Positions 36,654 through 46,166 of a stretch of 64,000 nucleotides of DNA are shown piece by piece. The stretch is from Neolecta irregularis DAH-3 (taxonomy: Eukaryota > Ascomycota > Neolectomycetes > Neolectales > Neolectaceae). The notes under the pieces are model-generated. The model did not search any database. It was not told the origin of the DNA and worked only from the letters and a program-made list of their open reading frames with translations. Position 1 is the first letter of the stretch. Each line of letters opens with the position of its first letter. The translations under genes and the position numbers were made by a program. The DNA lies in the NCBI GenBank assembly GCA_001929475.1, contig LXFE01004217.1, positions 199 to 64,198 of the forward strand, given 5' to 3'.

Positions 36654-37170
36654 TTATTACACATTTGCTTTTTTTTTAATACCGAAAGGTCTTAGAAACC
36701 GGTAGAATATAATTGTTACAAAGTGGCTATCCTTAAACCAGGGTTGTACAGTGTACAATTCCACTCTACACATTCAAAAAATGAAAGAATTCCTTGCCTT
36801 CATACTCAACGACTTCCTCCAGTTGGTTTTCTTAGAAATGAGAACGCCATTGTGATATTCTCCTAAATGCAGTTCATCGGCCTAGGGCTCAATTGATAGA
36901 GATCTTACGATTTTGGCACGACTTGGTTGATCTTCGCTTGACGTATTTTCGTTCGATCAGAAAAGTTTCGAATCGTCTTTTCAGCTTATTGCAAATGCCA
37001 CCTCCAAACATTGATCACCAGGAGAGAAAAGAGCGGAAAGCGTGCAAGGTGGAGAAATAGAGACAGGGGCTAACGATTGGGTTCGTCGAACTACGAAACA
37101 AGAATATACAAAAACCACGTGACATGACATATGCAATCCGGAAATAGGCGAAACTTTGTATCATAAACGA
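36654..37170. other. Intergenic region VAC14 / ATM1, possible unresolved small gene
   Basis: 517 bp between convergent stops. On the minus strand, from an ATG at 37011 to a TAG at 36766, short frames look coding (RAKI, then ADELHLGEYHNGVLIS, then NQLEEVVEYEGKEFFHFLNV), but the last two are offset by one base and no normal intron joins them. It may be a small split gene, a decayed one, or chance. No other feature seen. Confidence 0.35.
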
Positions 37171-39580
37171 CTACGGCAACGGGTTTTGCTCTTGGGATTG
37201 CAGCATTGAGGCATACAATGTATCTCCGTTTGACAATTGTTGATGAGTACCAGATTCCACGATTTGCCCACGATCCATGACTATAATAAGATCTAACTAA
37301 TCAAACCCGAGACAGATAATAAGGACAAACCACTATCGAAAATCGTACGCAGACGGTGCGCTATGAATAGACTCGTTTGACGTGAGTTGTGTAATATTGT
37401 TTTCATACTAGCCAGGATCCTTCTCTCGGTCTTGGTATCCAATGCAGAAGTCTAGCAGTTCAGAAGATGCAACAAAAGACTTGTAATACTGCCTCATCGC
37501 AAGTGAGTATGGGCGCATCCTTGAGGATCACCCGAGCAACAGCCAGTCTTTGTTTTTCGCCGCCTCAGACAATCAGTTACATCAGAATTTGAGTGTATAC
37601 CTGAGAGCATCGAACCCCTTTCACCAACCTTTGTATTATAACCTTCTGGAAAACTCATGATTGCGTCGTGAATCTGTGAAGCCCGAGCAGCAACAAAAAC
37701 TTGTTCGTCTGAAGCCTGCAAATTGCCGTAACGAATATTATACAAAACGGTATCATTGAATAAGGTCGTGTCTTGGGGTATTATTCCAATATTCCGCCGC
37801 AGCGAGTCTAAAGTAACATGTCTGATGTCCTGACCATCTATCAATATACGTCCGCCCTGAATATCGTAAAATCGATACAGTAATTTAAGAATGGTCGACT
37901 TGCTACAATATCAGAAATGGAACAATGTTGAGTGTACCCGCATCCACTTGGGCCAACCACGGCAACCTTCTGCCCCGCCAGTATTGTGAAGCTCACATTA
38001 TCGAGCACTACTTTGTCGGGATGGTACCAAAAACGTACGTCCTCAAATTTGATCTCACCGCCTCTAAGTTGTAATGGTTTCGCATTTGGAGATTCCTGCA
38101 AGTGTTGGCACTGACTGCAGTATTTAATGGCACCTTAATGCTTGCATTCAGCCGCTGCAGACTGAAAAGCGTATTCATATCGACCAAAGATTGACGTAAT
38201 TCACGATAAACAGAACCCAAGAAATTAAGAGGAAGAGAAAGCTGAAACACGAGCTGATTAATCATGACCAGTTCTCCAACAGTCAAACCGCCAGCAATGA
38301 TACCCTGTGCAGCAAAATACATCATAGCTGTCAAGCTCGCAGAGAAGATAAAATTTTGACCAATGTTCAAGTATGTGAGCGACGAGGCTACTTTCAAAGA
38401 AGCGCTTTCGTACTCCTTGAGGAAAGCATCGTACTTGTTAATCTGAAATTGTTCGTTATTGAAATGCTACAATTAGAATAGGCACAAATATAGATCTACC
38501 TTGACTGCTTCGAAATTAAGTAACGAGTCAACAGCTATTGTAGCAGCTCTATTTTCTGCAGCGTTGGCTTGGCGACGGAATTTGGTTCTACATCAGTTGG
38601 GAGGAAGGTGGTAAAATTTCGTACCTCCACGACGTGGTGCGAACTGTAAAGATCGCATATGCGACCATTGTGGCTACTGTAACTCCGGCGAACTGGGCAC
38701 CAAAATTGTATGTCTTCAAGGTTACAATGATCAATAAATTCGGGTTCACCAAAATTCCACAAACCATGGCAATTTCTAGAGCAGTAGGCATAATATGAAG
38801 CACCATCGAGGTGAGAACAAAACTAATGCCTTTTGTCCCACGGTCAATCGCTCTGCTGAGACCGCCTGTTTCCCGAGATAAATGAAAGTTGAGATCAAGG
38901 TGAAGAAGATGATCAAAAATGTTTCGTGCCACCCGTCTAATTGCGCCTTGGGCAACGCTAGCGAAAACAGCGTTTCGAAGCTCTTGAAATGCAGTGGATC
39001 CTATCCGAGCCAGGCCATCTATTATATGAGACAAATGACTGAATTAAGACGTACATCCCACAATTGCAGCCCCGGCAACTGTCCATACCGTCCCAGTAGA
39101 AGACAGAAATTCGATATTTAGCGAATCGACAATGTCTTTGAAATAGAACGGAACCCTTACATTCAGTAACTCTCAGTGTTAGAGTGAATGTAATTGGGCT
39201 AGAAGATGTACTTTTCCACCTACTAAGAGACCCAATGCAAGCACAACGCGACCTTTGACGCCATAGTCGCCCTTCAGGTCAAAATTTGGACTGCGTTTGG
39301 TTACCTTTGGCCAAAGATATTTTGCCATATCGCGTAGTATTTGAATATCTGCTTTCCTCTGTTCGGAATTTGACAGTAGAGACTGATCCAAAGGCGAGAG
39401 TGCTGATTTTTTAACATTGACTTTGGGGGGATTTGATTGAATATTCGAGGAAGAATGTCTTTTGGGTAATTGATGGAATGAATGAGATAAAAAGCAAGGG
39501 TAGATGCGGTGTAGTGATCTTTGAATACCTCTTCTTTGTGAGATGTGAAGACGATGAAATGATGGAAGCCTGGATGACAT
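37171..39580 (-). CDS. ATM1: Mitochondrial ABC transporter Atm1
   Basis: Half-type ABC exporter of the inner membrane that serves cytosolic Fe-S cluster assembly, probably exporting a glutathione-linked sulfur compound. The N-terminus is basic and Ser/Arg/His-rich ([18 protein letters not shown]), as expected for import. Then KDIVDSL-type loop, [15 protein letters not shown] and GFVLT-type membrane helices, NNE-like [11 protein letters not shown] region, Walker A VVGPSGCG split by an intron before [24 protein letters not shown], signature [16 protein letters not shown], and the end [14 protein letters not shown]. Many short introns, some with weak donors. Divergent from AIM24 across 208 bp; both proteins are mitochondrial. 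Confidence 0.92.
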
Positions 39581-39788
39581 GCGGCTGGCCGAGCGGAAAG
39601 TGAATCCAGGGATGATCTGATAATTTCCTGTTTGACGCCATCAGTACTCCCTTGAAACAGATATACACAATAATATGTTTCAAAATACTCTGGAAAAGCC
39701 GGGTTTGTGGGTCGAGAATTTGAAGAGAAGTGATCTCCCTTGGTAACATTAATGTGGGATAGTATGTACAATTGTACAAATTTCCCCG

Positions 39789-41085
39789 ATGCAGCGGTCG
39801 CCTAATAATGTTTTCAGGATAACCAATTCCATCCGCCTTTCACGGCGCCTGCTGGCGACAAGAACGGAACCTGGACCAGCAAAACTGGTTGGAAATTCAT
39901 CTGGCCCAGTCCTTTCCGTTCCATTGGGTCCTTGTCAGTCTCTGTATACTCGCAAAGGCTCATTGATTGGAATCAGAGGGGTATCTGAAAAAGTTTCCCT
40001 TGCTCGCTTGACACTTTTACTAATATACCAGATTCAACTCAAACTTTTCTTTTTGCTTCAAAATCCGTTTCATGGACTGTTGCGAACTACGTTGGGTGTT
40101 CCTTTTGCTTATACAAAGGCACTCTGCATTTTACCTTTCGATCTAACTGGAATTAGCTTGTCAATTCAAGCTCTACAGATCATGTGGCTGCGTTGATCGT
40201 TCCATTGTCTGGTCACCTTGGCCTTTACGTTCTCAGATTAGACGGGACAAAAGATTATATTATTTCGCAGCGTAATGCTCTACTATCGTGGTCATCCCCA
40301 GAAAATTCACTCTCAATTAGACCAAAACTAAATACTGGGCAGGTATATGAAATATCTGTTACGGGCTGATTGATAGGGCCTGTCAAATTATGGTTATACG
40401 GGGATTACAGGTCGTGGAGAGGTGTGTCTCTCTGGGTTTGGCGACATCATCAAGCGGGAACTCGAGGATGGCGAGGAAGAAATACTTTCTAGCAGGTGGC
40501 GAGTTCATTTGAGAACATGAGCTCATGAAATAGACACGTTGTTGCGTACACCGTCTCTCGAATAGCACCCGTACCGGTTAGATTAGACGATATTCCCCGA
40601 GCTTCATGGTTTGTGATTATTCGTACGTGGCTGCTGCGATGGGAGTTTTTCCGGGTAATGGCGGCTACGGAGACGATTAGATGGATCTCGCGTGTGCGGG
40701 ATAAATTTCAGGCTAGTGCGGAAAAAGTGATATGGGGAGACAGGGTGCGTACTGCAGAATACTATTTCCTGACGGTGAGTAGCATTTCACACGGTTTGTA
40801 GGACCAGCTACGCTGCTTGTGCAGACTCGCAGCTCACGTCCTCGCTCGTACGTTGACTCGCCCTACATAGCTCCAGCTGCGAGTCCCAAGCCAACCCCTT
40901 CCATCGCAGATCAAGTCCCCGCACAACACAGCGAGCCAGGTGTATTGGATACAACTGTGGCAGAAGCCGCTACCATATCACAAGCAGGTCTCTGGGACCC
41001 ATCTACGCTAAAACTCGCCACCGTATCGCAAGGCAAGGCGCGAATAAGCGAGGCACAGAAGACTGATGACCTTGTCATGCGGTAG
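39789..41085 (+). CDS. AIM24: Aim24-family mitochondrial protein
   Basis: Inner-membrane protein linked in yeast to MICOS and respiratory complex stability. 365 residues. N-terminal Arg-rich presequence, then GPAKLVGNSSG, LYTRKGSLIGIRG, LGVPFAYTK, DHVAALIVPLSGHLGLYVLRLDG, DYIISQRNALLSW, ITGRGEVCLSGFGD, VVAYT and RFVGPATLLVQTRSS in family order. Introns: 51 nt (in frame) after IGIRG, 40119-40156 with a GC donor, 34 nt ending at about 40377, 38 nt after ILSS and 38 nt before HFTRFVGP. Exon sum is a multiple of three. Stop lies 39 bp from the PPE1 stop. Confidence 0.92.
40119..40156 (+). other. GC-AG intron in AIM24
   Basis: AAG|GCACTC ... TCTAACTGGAATTAG|CTT. No GT donor restores the frame here. 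Removing these 38 nt joins VPFAYTK to LVNSSSTDHVAALI, and a CTAAC branch-site match sits 12-15 nt before the acceptor. Confidence 0.75.
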
Positions 41086-41124
41086 TCTCGCAAGACCATA
41101 AGAAAATGTGTTATAGTATCTTGT

Positions 41125-42316
41125 TTATAACTGTTTTGGTAGAGATAACCCTGCGTAATTATGCCAAAGTTGCATCAACAGTTGAGCTACTTTACCCGGC
41201 TCGTCCTCGTGTACAAAATGTCCAGCTTCCGGTAAAATACTCAACTGAAATTTTCCTAACAACAAGAAGTCGATTCTAAAATTTCGGGGGATACCTTGCA
41301 TTTGTCCAATGAGTAAAGTCTTGTCTAATCTGTCTGTTCCAGCTAGTATCAAAAGCTTTCCACACGTCATCGAAAGAAATTTTAATGAAAGATCGTGAAA
41401 CCATTCTGATGAGAAATATGTTAAAAGGGGGATATCATCAAGAAATACCCTCCCAAAATGGTTGGGTTTGCACTACATCGACTCTCCATCTCCAGTTACT
41501 TTCATCGGGGTATAAAAGAGGCGGCACTGAAACCTGCGCAGACTCTGGGTTACGCAATGTGCGCGATTTTATGCTTGAAATGAGTACTTGATTTTTAATA
41601 GGAATACTGCCAGCCAATCGCGCGTTCTAGAGAATCGAATTGTGATGGGCGGTTTGCAAGGTATACAGACATTTTTCCAAGAGCGTCAATAGCAGAGCCT
41701 TGAGTTGAATATACAAAAGAGTCAGTGTTATACCTTCAACCACATCCAAGACAGCTACCGCGAGAATTGAGGGTAATTTATTAGATATTGCGACGTGAGT
41801 TACAACGGCTCCTCCCATGCTGACAGTCACTAATCAGAAATAAGGTGACACTTTCCTGTGCCCTACGAGTACAAGATTAGGTAGTCTCTCCCAATTTTGT
41901 GCAAGTTGAATGTTTTTCACTAAATCAACTAAATCCGATGCTAAGATTTCGAGGCCGAGGTCCAAGGGTTGAGCGGTAAGAAGTGTAGATTCGCCGTGAC
42001 CTCGCGCATCGAACGCGATGATTCCAGCGTTTTGACTTTCCAGTTCACGAGCCAAGATCGCAAAAGAGGCAGCTGAAGACCCAGCTCCATGGTGACAAAC
42101 AAACACGACATCGGGAATTGGCTCTGGAAGAGTAGAGTATACTTGAAGTGACACAGACGACGACGTCTGAATCCTACATTGGTCTCGAAAATATTTATCC
42201 AATGACATAGGGTTTCTGGTAGATTGTTCCCCGTTGGTTGGTTTAATACCACCATCTCCACATTCATTCAGGTGTGGTAACGATGTCTGGAATAATTTGC
42301 GGTGGAGGTCAGACAT
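41125..42316 (-). CDS. PPE1: Protein phosphatase methylesterase 1 (PP2A demethylase)
   Basis: Alpha/beta hydrolase removing the C-terminal methyl ester of PP2A catalytic subunits. 334 residues from the ATG at 42316 (MSDLHRKLFQ, the usual start; an upstream in-frame ATG at 42367 overlaps the SET stop). Motifs: VFVCHHGAGSSAASFA (oxyanion loop), GIIAFDARGHGES, nucleophile elbow GHSMGGAVV assembled across an intron, LDVVEGSAIDALGKM, LANRPSQFDSLERAI, EEWFHDLSLKFL, LILAGTDRLDK, and the catalytic His in PEAGHFVHEDEP. Introns: 41820-41855, then 35, 34, 43 and 39 nt. The first has GA instead of GT at its donor. Only 41 bp separates it from the SET gene upstream. Confidence 0.94.
41820..41855 (-). other. 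Apparent GA-AG intron at the PPE1 nucleophile elbow
   Basis: Reads GGGCACAG|GAAAGTG...ACTGTCAG|CATGGG. Removing 36 nt restores GHSMGG, including the catalytic serine codon, which spans the junction (AG|C). Starting the intron at the nearby GTGTCACC does not give that motif. Either a GA donor is used, a base differs in this copy, or the base call is wrong. Confidence 0.6.
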
Positions 42317-42357
42317 GGGGCATGAACATGAATTGATAAAGACAGAAATGTTGATAT

Positions 42358-43856
42358 TTATTCGCACCTACTCTGAATAAAATTACACAAATCGCGACAT
42401 TTTTCCAGAATTTTCTTTTCATTTCTTAATACGGTGAAAGCGATGCGTTTATTGTAGTCGAGTGTGAATGAGGCATTGACGAGTAAATAGTCGTAGTCAT
42501 GCCAAGTTAACGAGGTATCGAGATACCGCGACCCGCGATCATCCAGACATTTCAACAACTTTTTAAAAGCAGAATGTAAAATGGGTCGACAAAGAGGAGG
42601 GACTGTAGATGAACGTATATCGAGGTAAATTTGTATAAAAGATCGCATTGTCTTGGTTAGAGGTGTATAATCTGTGCCTGAGCAAGAATACTCGACTGTG
42701 GATAAAAAAAGTAAACAAACGAGTTCAAAGCTCGGCTCTCCATTGAATTTAATGTTCAATCGATCGTTTAAAGGGAATTCTTGTGTATTTGTTGGGAGAA
42801 GAGAAGGGAAATCTTTAACGACGGCAGTTATTATATTATTTCCATGTCGAGTCCAGAGTGATTTGCGATCACCGTTAATCTGGGAAAATATATCTGCGGG
42901 GAGAATGGAGACTGTATCGTGTGGATTATCTGGTATTGCGAAACCGTACCGTGAGACGAGAACATCGTTGCCGAGATCACCGTACGTGTTGAGAATCTCT
43001 GAATGCGGTTCTACACGAGTAACGACCACCATTTCACAAGGGTCGTCTAAATCTGTGTCGTCATTGATACAAGGGTCGTCCGAACCATGTTTCTTGTCAT
43101 TGCAATGACAGCTCAACCTACCACACTCTCCACAAACATCAAAACAGGTAACAAAATGGACAGTCTCCTCAAAACACGTATGATTCAATCTACAAATCAA
43201 AAAGCACCAGAAGGGGAATCTTTACAGATCGGCAAAGGGAACCAAAGCCAAAGGTCTATACTCGTCGATTTCAAAGCATCTCGAATAAACAACCGACATA
43301 CACTTGATAAAAAAAGTATAATTGAACAGTGCGGTATTTGAAAAGAGACGACAAGAATTAAAGACCGGCTGTATAAATTTTTCCCAAGTTTTCAAAAGGT
43401 CAGTCTAGACATTAAACAACGACAACGGAAGCGGGAAACCTCGTCGAGACCTCTGATTGCAGCTACCTCAGTCCCTTTCAACAATTCCTTTTCTTGATCC
43501 CTCCAAAGTCGAGGAATTCGTTCAAAGTCAGGCAGCACATCAACATACTCGGACCAAAATGATTCCCGTCCTCTAGCTTTCTCATACATAAACGTCAAAC
43601 AAAGCCTCACAATCTCCTTTTTAATTTTAAAAGAATCGAGTAAGTAGGCGATATCTGAATTCCTAGGACACAAAACGAGGGATTTAGGTATTTTTAGAAT
43701 TATTTGGTTTAATTCCGGGGGAGTAACGGTTGCGTATACTGAGATTCGTTTATTATTTTCATCATCTTGAACGAGCTTTATTTGGGGATGGATGAAGATT
43801 TTGTTTCTTTGTAGCCAGGAAATGAATTTTGAAAGGGTTGAATCGTGATCGTTCAT
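42358..43856 (-). CDS. SET-domain lysine methyltransferase (SETD3/6, Set10-like class)
   Basis: 475 residues after two introns (35 and 36 nt). N-terminal SKFISWLQRNKIFIHP is the class start. Middle: W-E-LLKGTEV, FVLP-type region, then ALVPFADLLNH, the NH motif of the SET active site. C-terminal SET half: EPHSEILNTYGDLGN and VSRYGF. Between them is a cysteine-rich insert CFDVCGECGRLSCHC followed by an Asp-rich stretch, similar to the insert of some fungal ribosome-directed enzymes, so a ribosomal protein substrate is possible but not shown. The last 150 residues look like the helical Rubisco-LSMT substrate-binding domain. Lies just upstream of PPE1 on the same strand. Confidence 0.85.
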
Positions 43857-44204
43857 GAATGAGGTTATCTATAATTATATAGCAAGATCCAATCAATCAC
43901 CTTTACTTTTAGTGGAAAAACAAAAAATTGAATAAAGTGCGATTTTTGATATCCTTTCAAAAATCTCATGTACGAAGTTATAAAGATAAACCAGTCAAAT
44001 CAAAGGATTCAACGATTTTTTCAAGAGTCTAGGAACCGCCAGATAATCTATCTAATTCATAGTTAGGTATATATAAATTCTAGGGTATAAATCCATTAAT
44101 TAAAAGACATAAAAGAAATCCTACGGTACTCCAAAAATAAATCCAATTAGTCCTTGTTCAATTGATTTGTATGTAAATCACGCACCACTGATTCTCCCTA
44201 ACTG
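43857..44204. other. Intergenic region OSH / SET gene
   Basis: 348 bp, visibly A/T-rich with many short A and T runs, between the SET start and the OSH stop. Expected content: OSH terminator and SET promoter. No gene or repeat seen. Confidence 0.5.
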
Positions 44205-45592
44205 TTAGTGTAAAATTTCAAAGAGGGAAAGTCCGACTTCAGGAGATAATGTGGGTTTTCCATCGAGGATGGGTAGGGAAAAGTATCGTGGGACCCAAGA
44301 TTCATTATTCATTTTCCTTTGAGTTGCTTGTTGTCGCTGATGTTCCTCGACTAGATTTTTCATTTTAGTGGCGTGAGAGTATTGTGCCTTTTGTAGCGCT
44401 TCAGTGACATGTTGCCAGACGCGTTGGGATTCATGTGGTAGTTGTTTCTCAAGCGGAGGGATTATTTTTGGGGCAGCGGTTAGGTCTGTTAGATCTATGA
44501 GGACGTGAGAGTCTGTTGAGTCTGTGAGAGTATATTTTATTTTGGAGCGCCAAGAGCCGTGGATGTGTGCGAGGATTTTGTCTGCGGGGACGTTTTTCAA
44601 CTTGTGGATGTCATCGTTTGATGGATCGTATTCAAAAACGAGGCCTTGGACTTGGAATTTTGGTTTTCCGATCCATTTTTCCTCGAGGTAGGAGATTATC
44701 GTTTTGACTTTTGTAGCAGGACAAGATATTGTTGCAGAGCCCTCAATTAGGGTTATTAGGATCTTTGTGAAGGTTTGTACTCACCTCGACTGTGATATAG
44801 GGGGCGCCTCTAAGGAAGCCTGAGACGGTTGCAGTGGGGTGAGTATAATTGTAGACTTCGTTGTCTCTGCATGAGATGAAGATGCCAAGGTTGTGTTGGC
44901 CAGGGCTGATTTTGAGAGCCGCTCCGGTGAAGCGGGCCGAGATCTGGTCCATGCCGCAAGCGGTGATATTTTTTTGTGGACAATGGATGACAAAAGCGGA
45001 TACTGGGGGATGGTGGCATGTTTGTTCTGTGATCTGGGATGAGCTAGGGTACAAGAGTCACTGTACATAAGAGATGCGTATAGGGGGTATGCCGCTTTCT
45101 GAGGGCATGGTGCTCTTGGTGGTTACGGTGCTTTCCGAGGCAGTCGTTGTTTCTGATGAAGCGAGAGTGCTGGAAGAGTGGTGGGGAGGGAGCGAGGAGT
45201 TGTGGGGCACGTCCCAGTGGCAGCGGAAGAACTCTCCGAGGACGGAGTTGTAGGGCTTGCATACCTTGCCGAAGAACTTTATATCTTTTGTGAAGGACCA
45301 GCGGACACAGGCGAGCATGCGGAGGAAGGGCGAGGGCGGGTCGGGGATGGCCGCGAAGTAGTCTGGGCAGTCGAGATAGCCCCAGTACTCGAGGTTTGGG
45401 ATGGCTGTGGTGAGCGAGGCTTTAGGGAAGAGGATACGCTCTAGCAGGTGCGCGGGGAGGGAGAACCGGACGGTGGCAATGTCCTGCAGTCAGCCGGGCG
45501 GCAGAGGGCAGCGGCACCTTTACGCCTGAGAAGCGAGAAAGGATGGAGAGGGCGGTGACCCACTTTGAGTCTGGGGCGGGCGGGGGCGGCAT
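44205..45592 (-). CDS. Oxysterol-binding-protein homologue (ORD only)
   Basis: Lipid-transfer protein of the Osh/ORP family, 414 residues, with no PH or ankyrin domain. Motifs: IATVRFSLPAHLLEPIPNLEYW, FTKDIKFFGKVCKPYNSVLGE, FFRCHW, the fingerprint EQTCHHPPVSAF, and HIHGSW near the middle of the ORD. The KPYNSVLGE segment and HH are the sites that bind PI4P in relatives. A Ser/Thr-rich loop (about 30 residues) sits between FFRCHW and the fingerprint. Introns of 34, 33, 33 and 43 nt; the 33-nt one that interrupts LLEPIPN is in frame and stop-free. Coding DNA at the 5' half is G+C-rich. Divergent from the CP2 factor gene. Confidence 0.92.
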
Positions 45593-46166
45593 GGCAGAGA
45601 ATGTAGTGGGTGGGCTGGTCCGCGGAGTGTGTGGGTGTGTGGGGCGGGCGCTCTGGCGGTACCCTGATATGCATATCCGCTCTCTCGATATATATATGCC
45701 CTGGACTGCCTCTCGCCCAGTGTTTACCCGGTGTTTACCCACTCCCGTCTCCATCTCCGTCTCCCTCTCCTCTCCGTCTCCGTCTCCATCTCCTCGCCAT
45801 CTCCTCGCCATCTCCTCCCTCTAATACTCCCTGCTAATGCGCCTGCCTAATACCTCCCTCATACTCCCCCTCCCCTGGTACTCCCTCCTCCCCCCAATAC
45901 TCCGCCCTCCCCGCCCGTCATCCTCCATATGTATACTGCAATGTATGCCGCACACCTCCCCGCACTAGCGTCCCCTTCAGGCTAGCCGGCTGTGCACGGA
46001 ACAATGCTGCTCTCAACTCGCCGCTCTTCCTTCTCTCTCCTCTCGCTTTTCCTCTTCCCTGCCCTCCCCCCGCCGCTCCGCCCTCAATGTACCACAGCCG
46101 GTATCCCCCTTCTCCTCCCCCGCTAATCTCCCCTGACAAAACAACAACCACCGCCCCTCAGACGAT
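45593..46166. other. Divergent OSH / CP2 promoter region, pyrimidine-rich
   Basis: 574 bp between two start codons. The strand shown is strikingly rich in C and T, with CTCC, CCTCC and TCTCC runs from about 45730 to 46130, unlike the A/T-rich gaps elsewhere. It probably serves both genes. No coding frame here looks real. Confidence 0.6.
45735..45820. repeat. CTCCGT / CATCTCCTCGC microsatellite
   Basis: Degenerate six-base units (CTCCGT, CTCCAT) run from about 45740 and are followed from 45787 by nearly three perfect copies of the 11-mer CATCTCCTCGC. Purine/pyrimidine asymmetry is complete over tens of bases. Confidence 0.8.
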
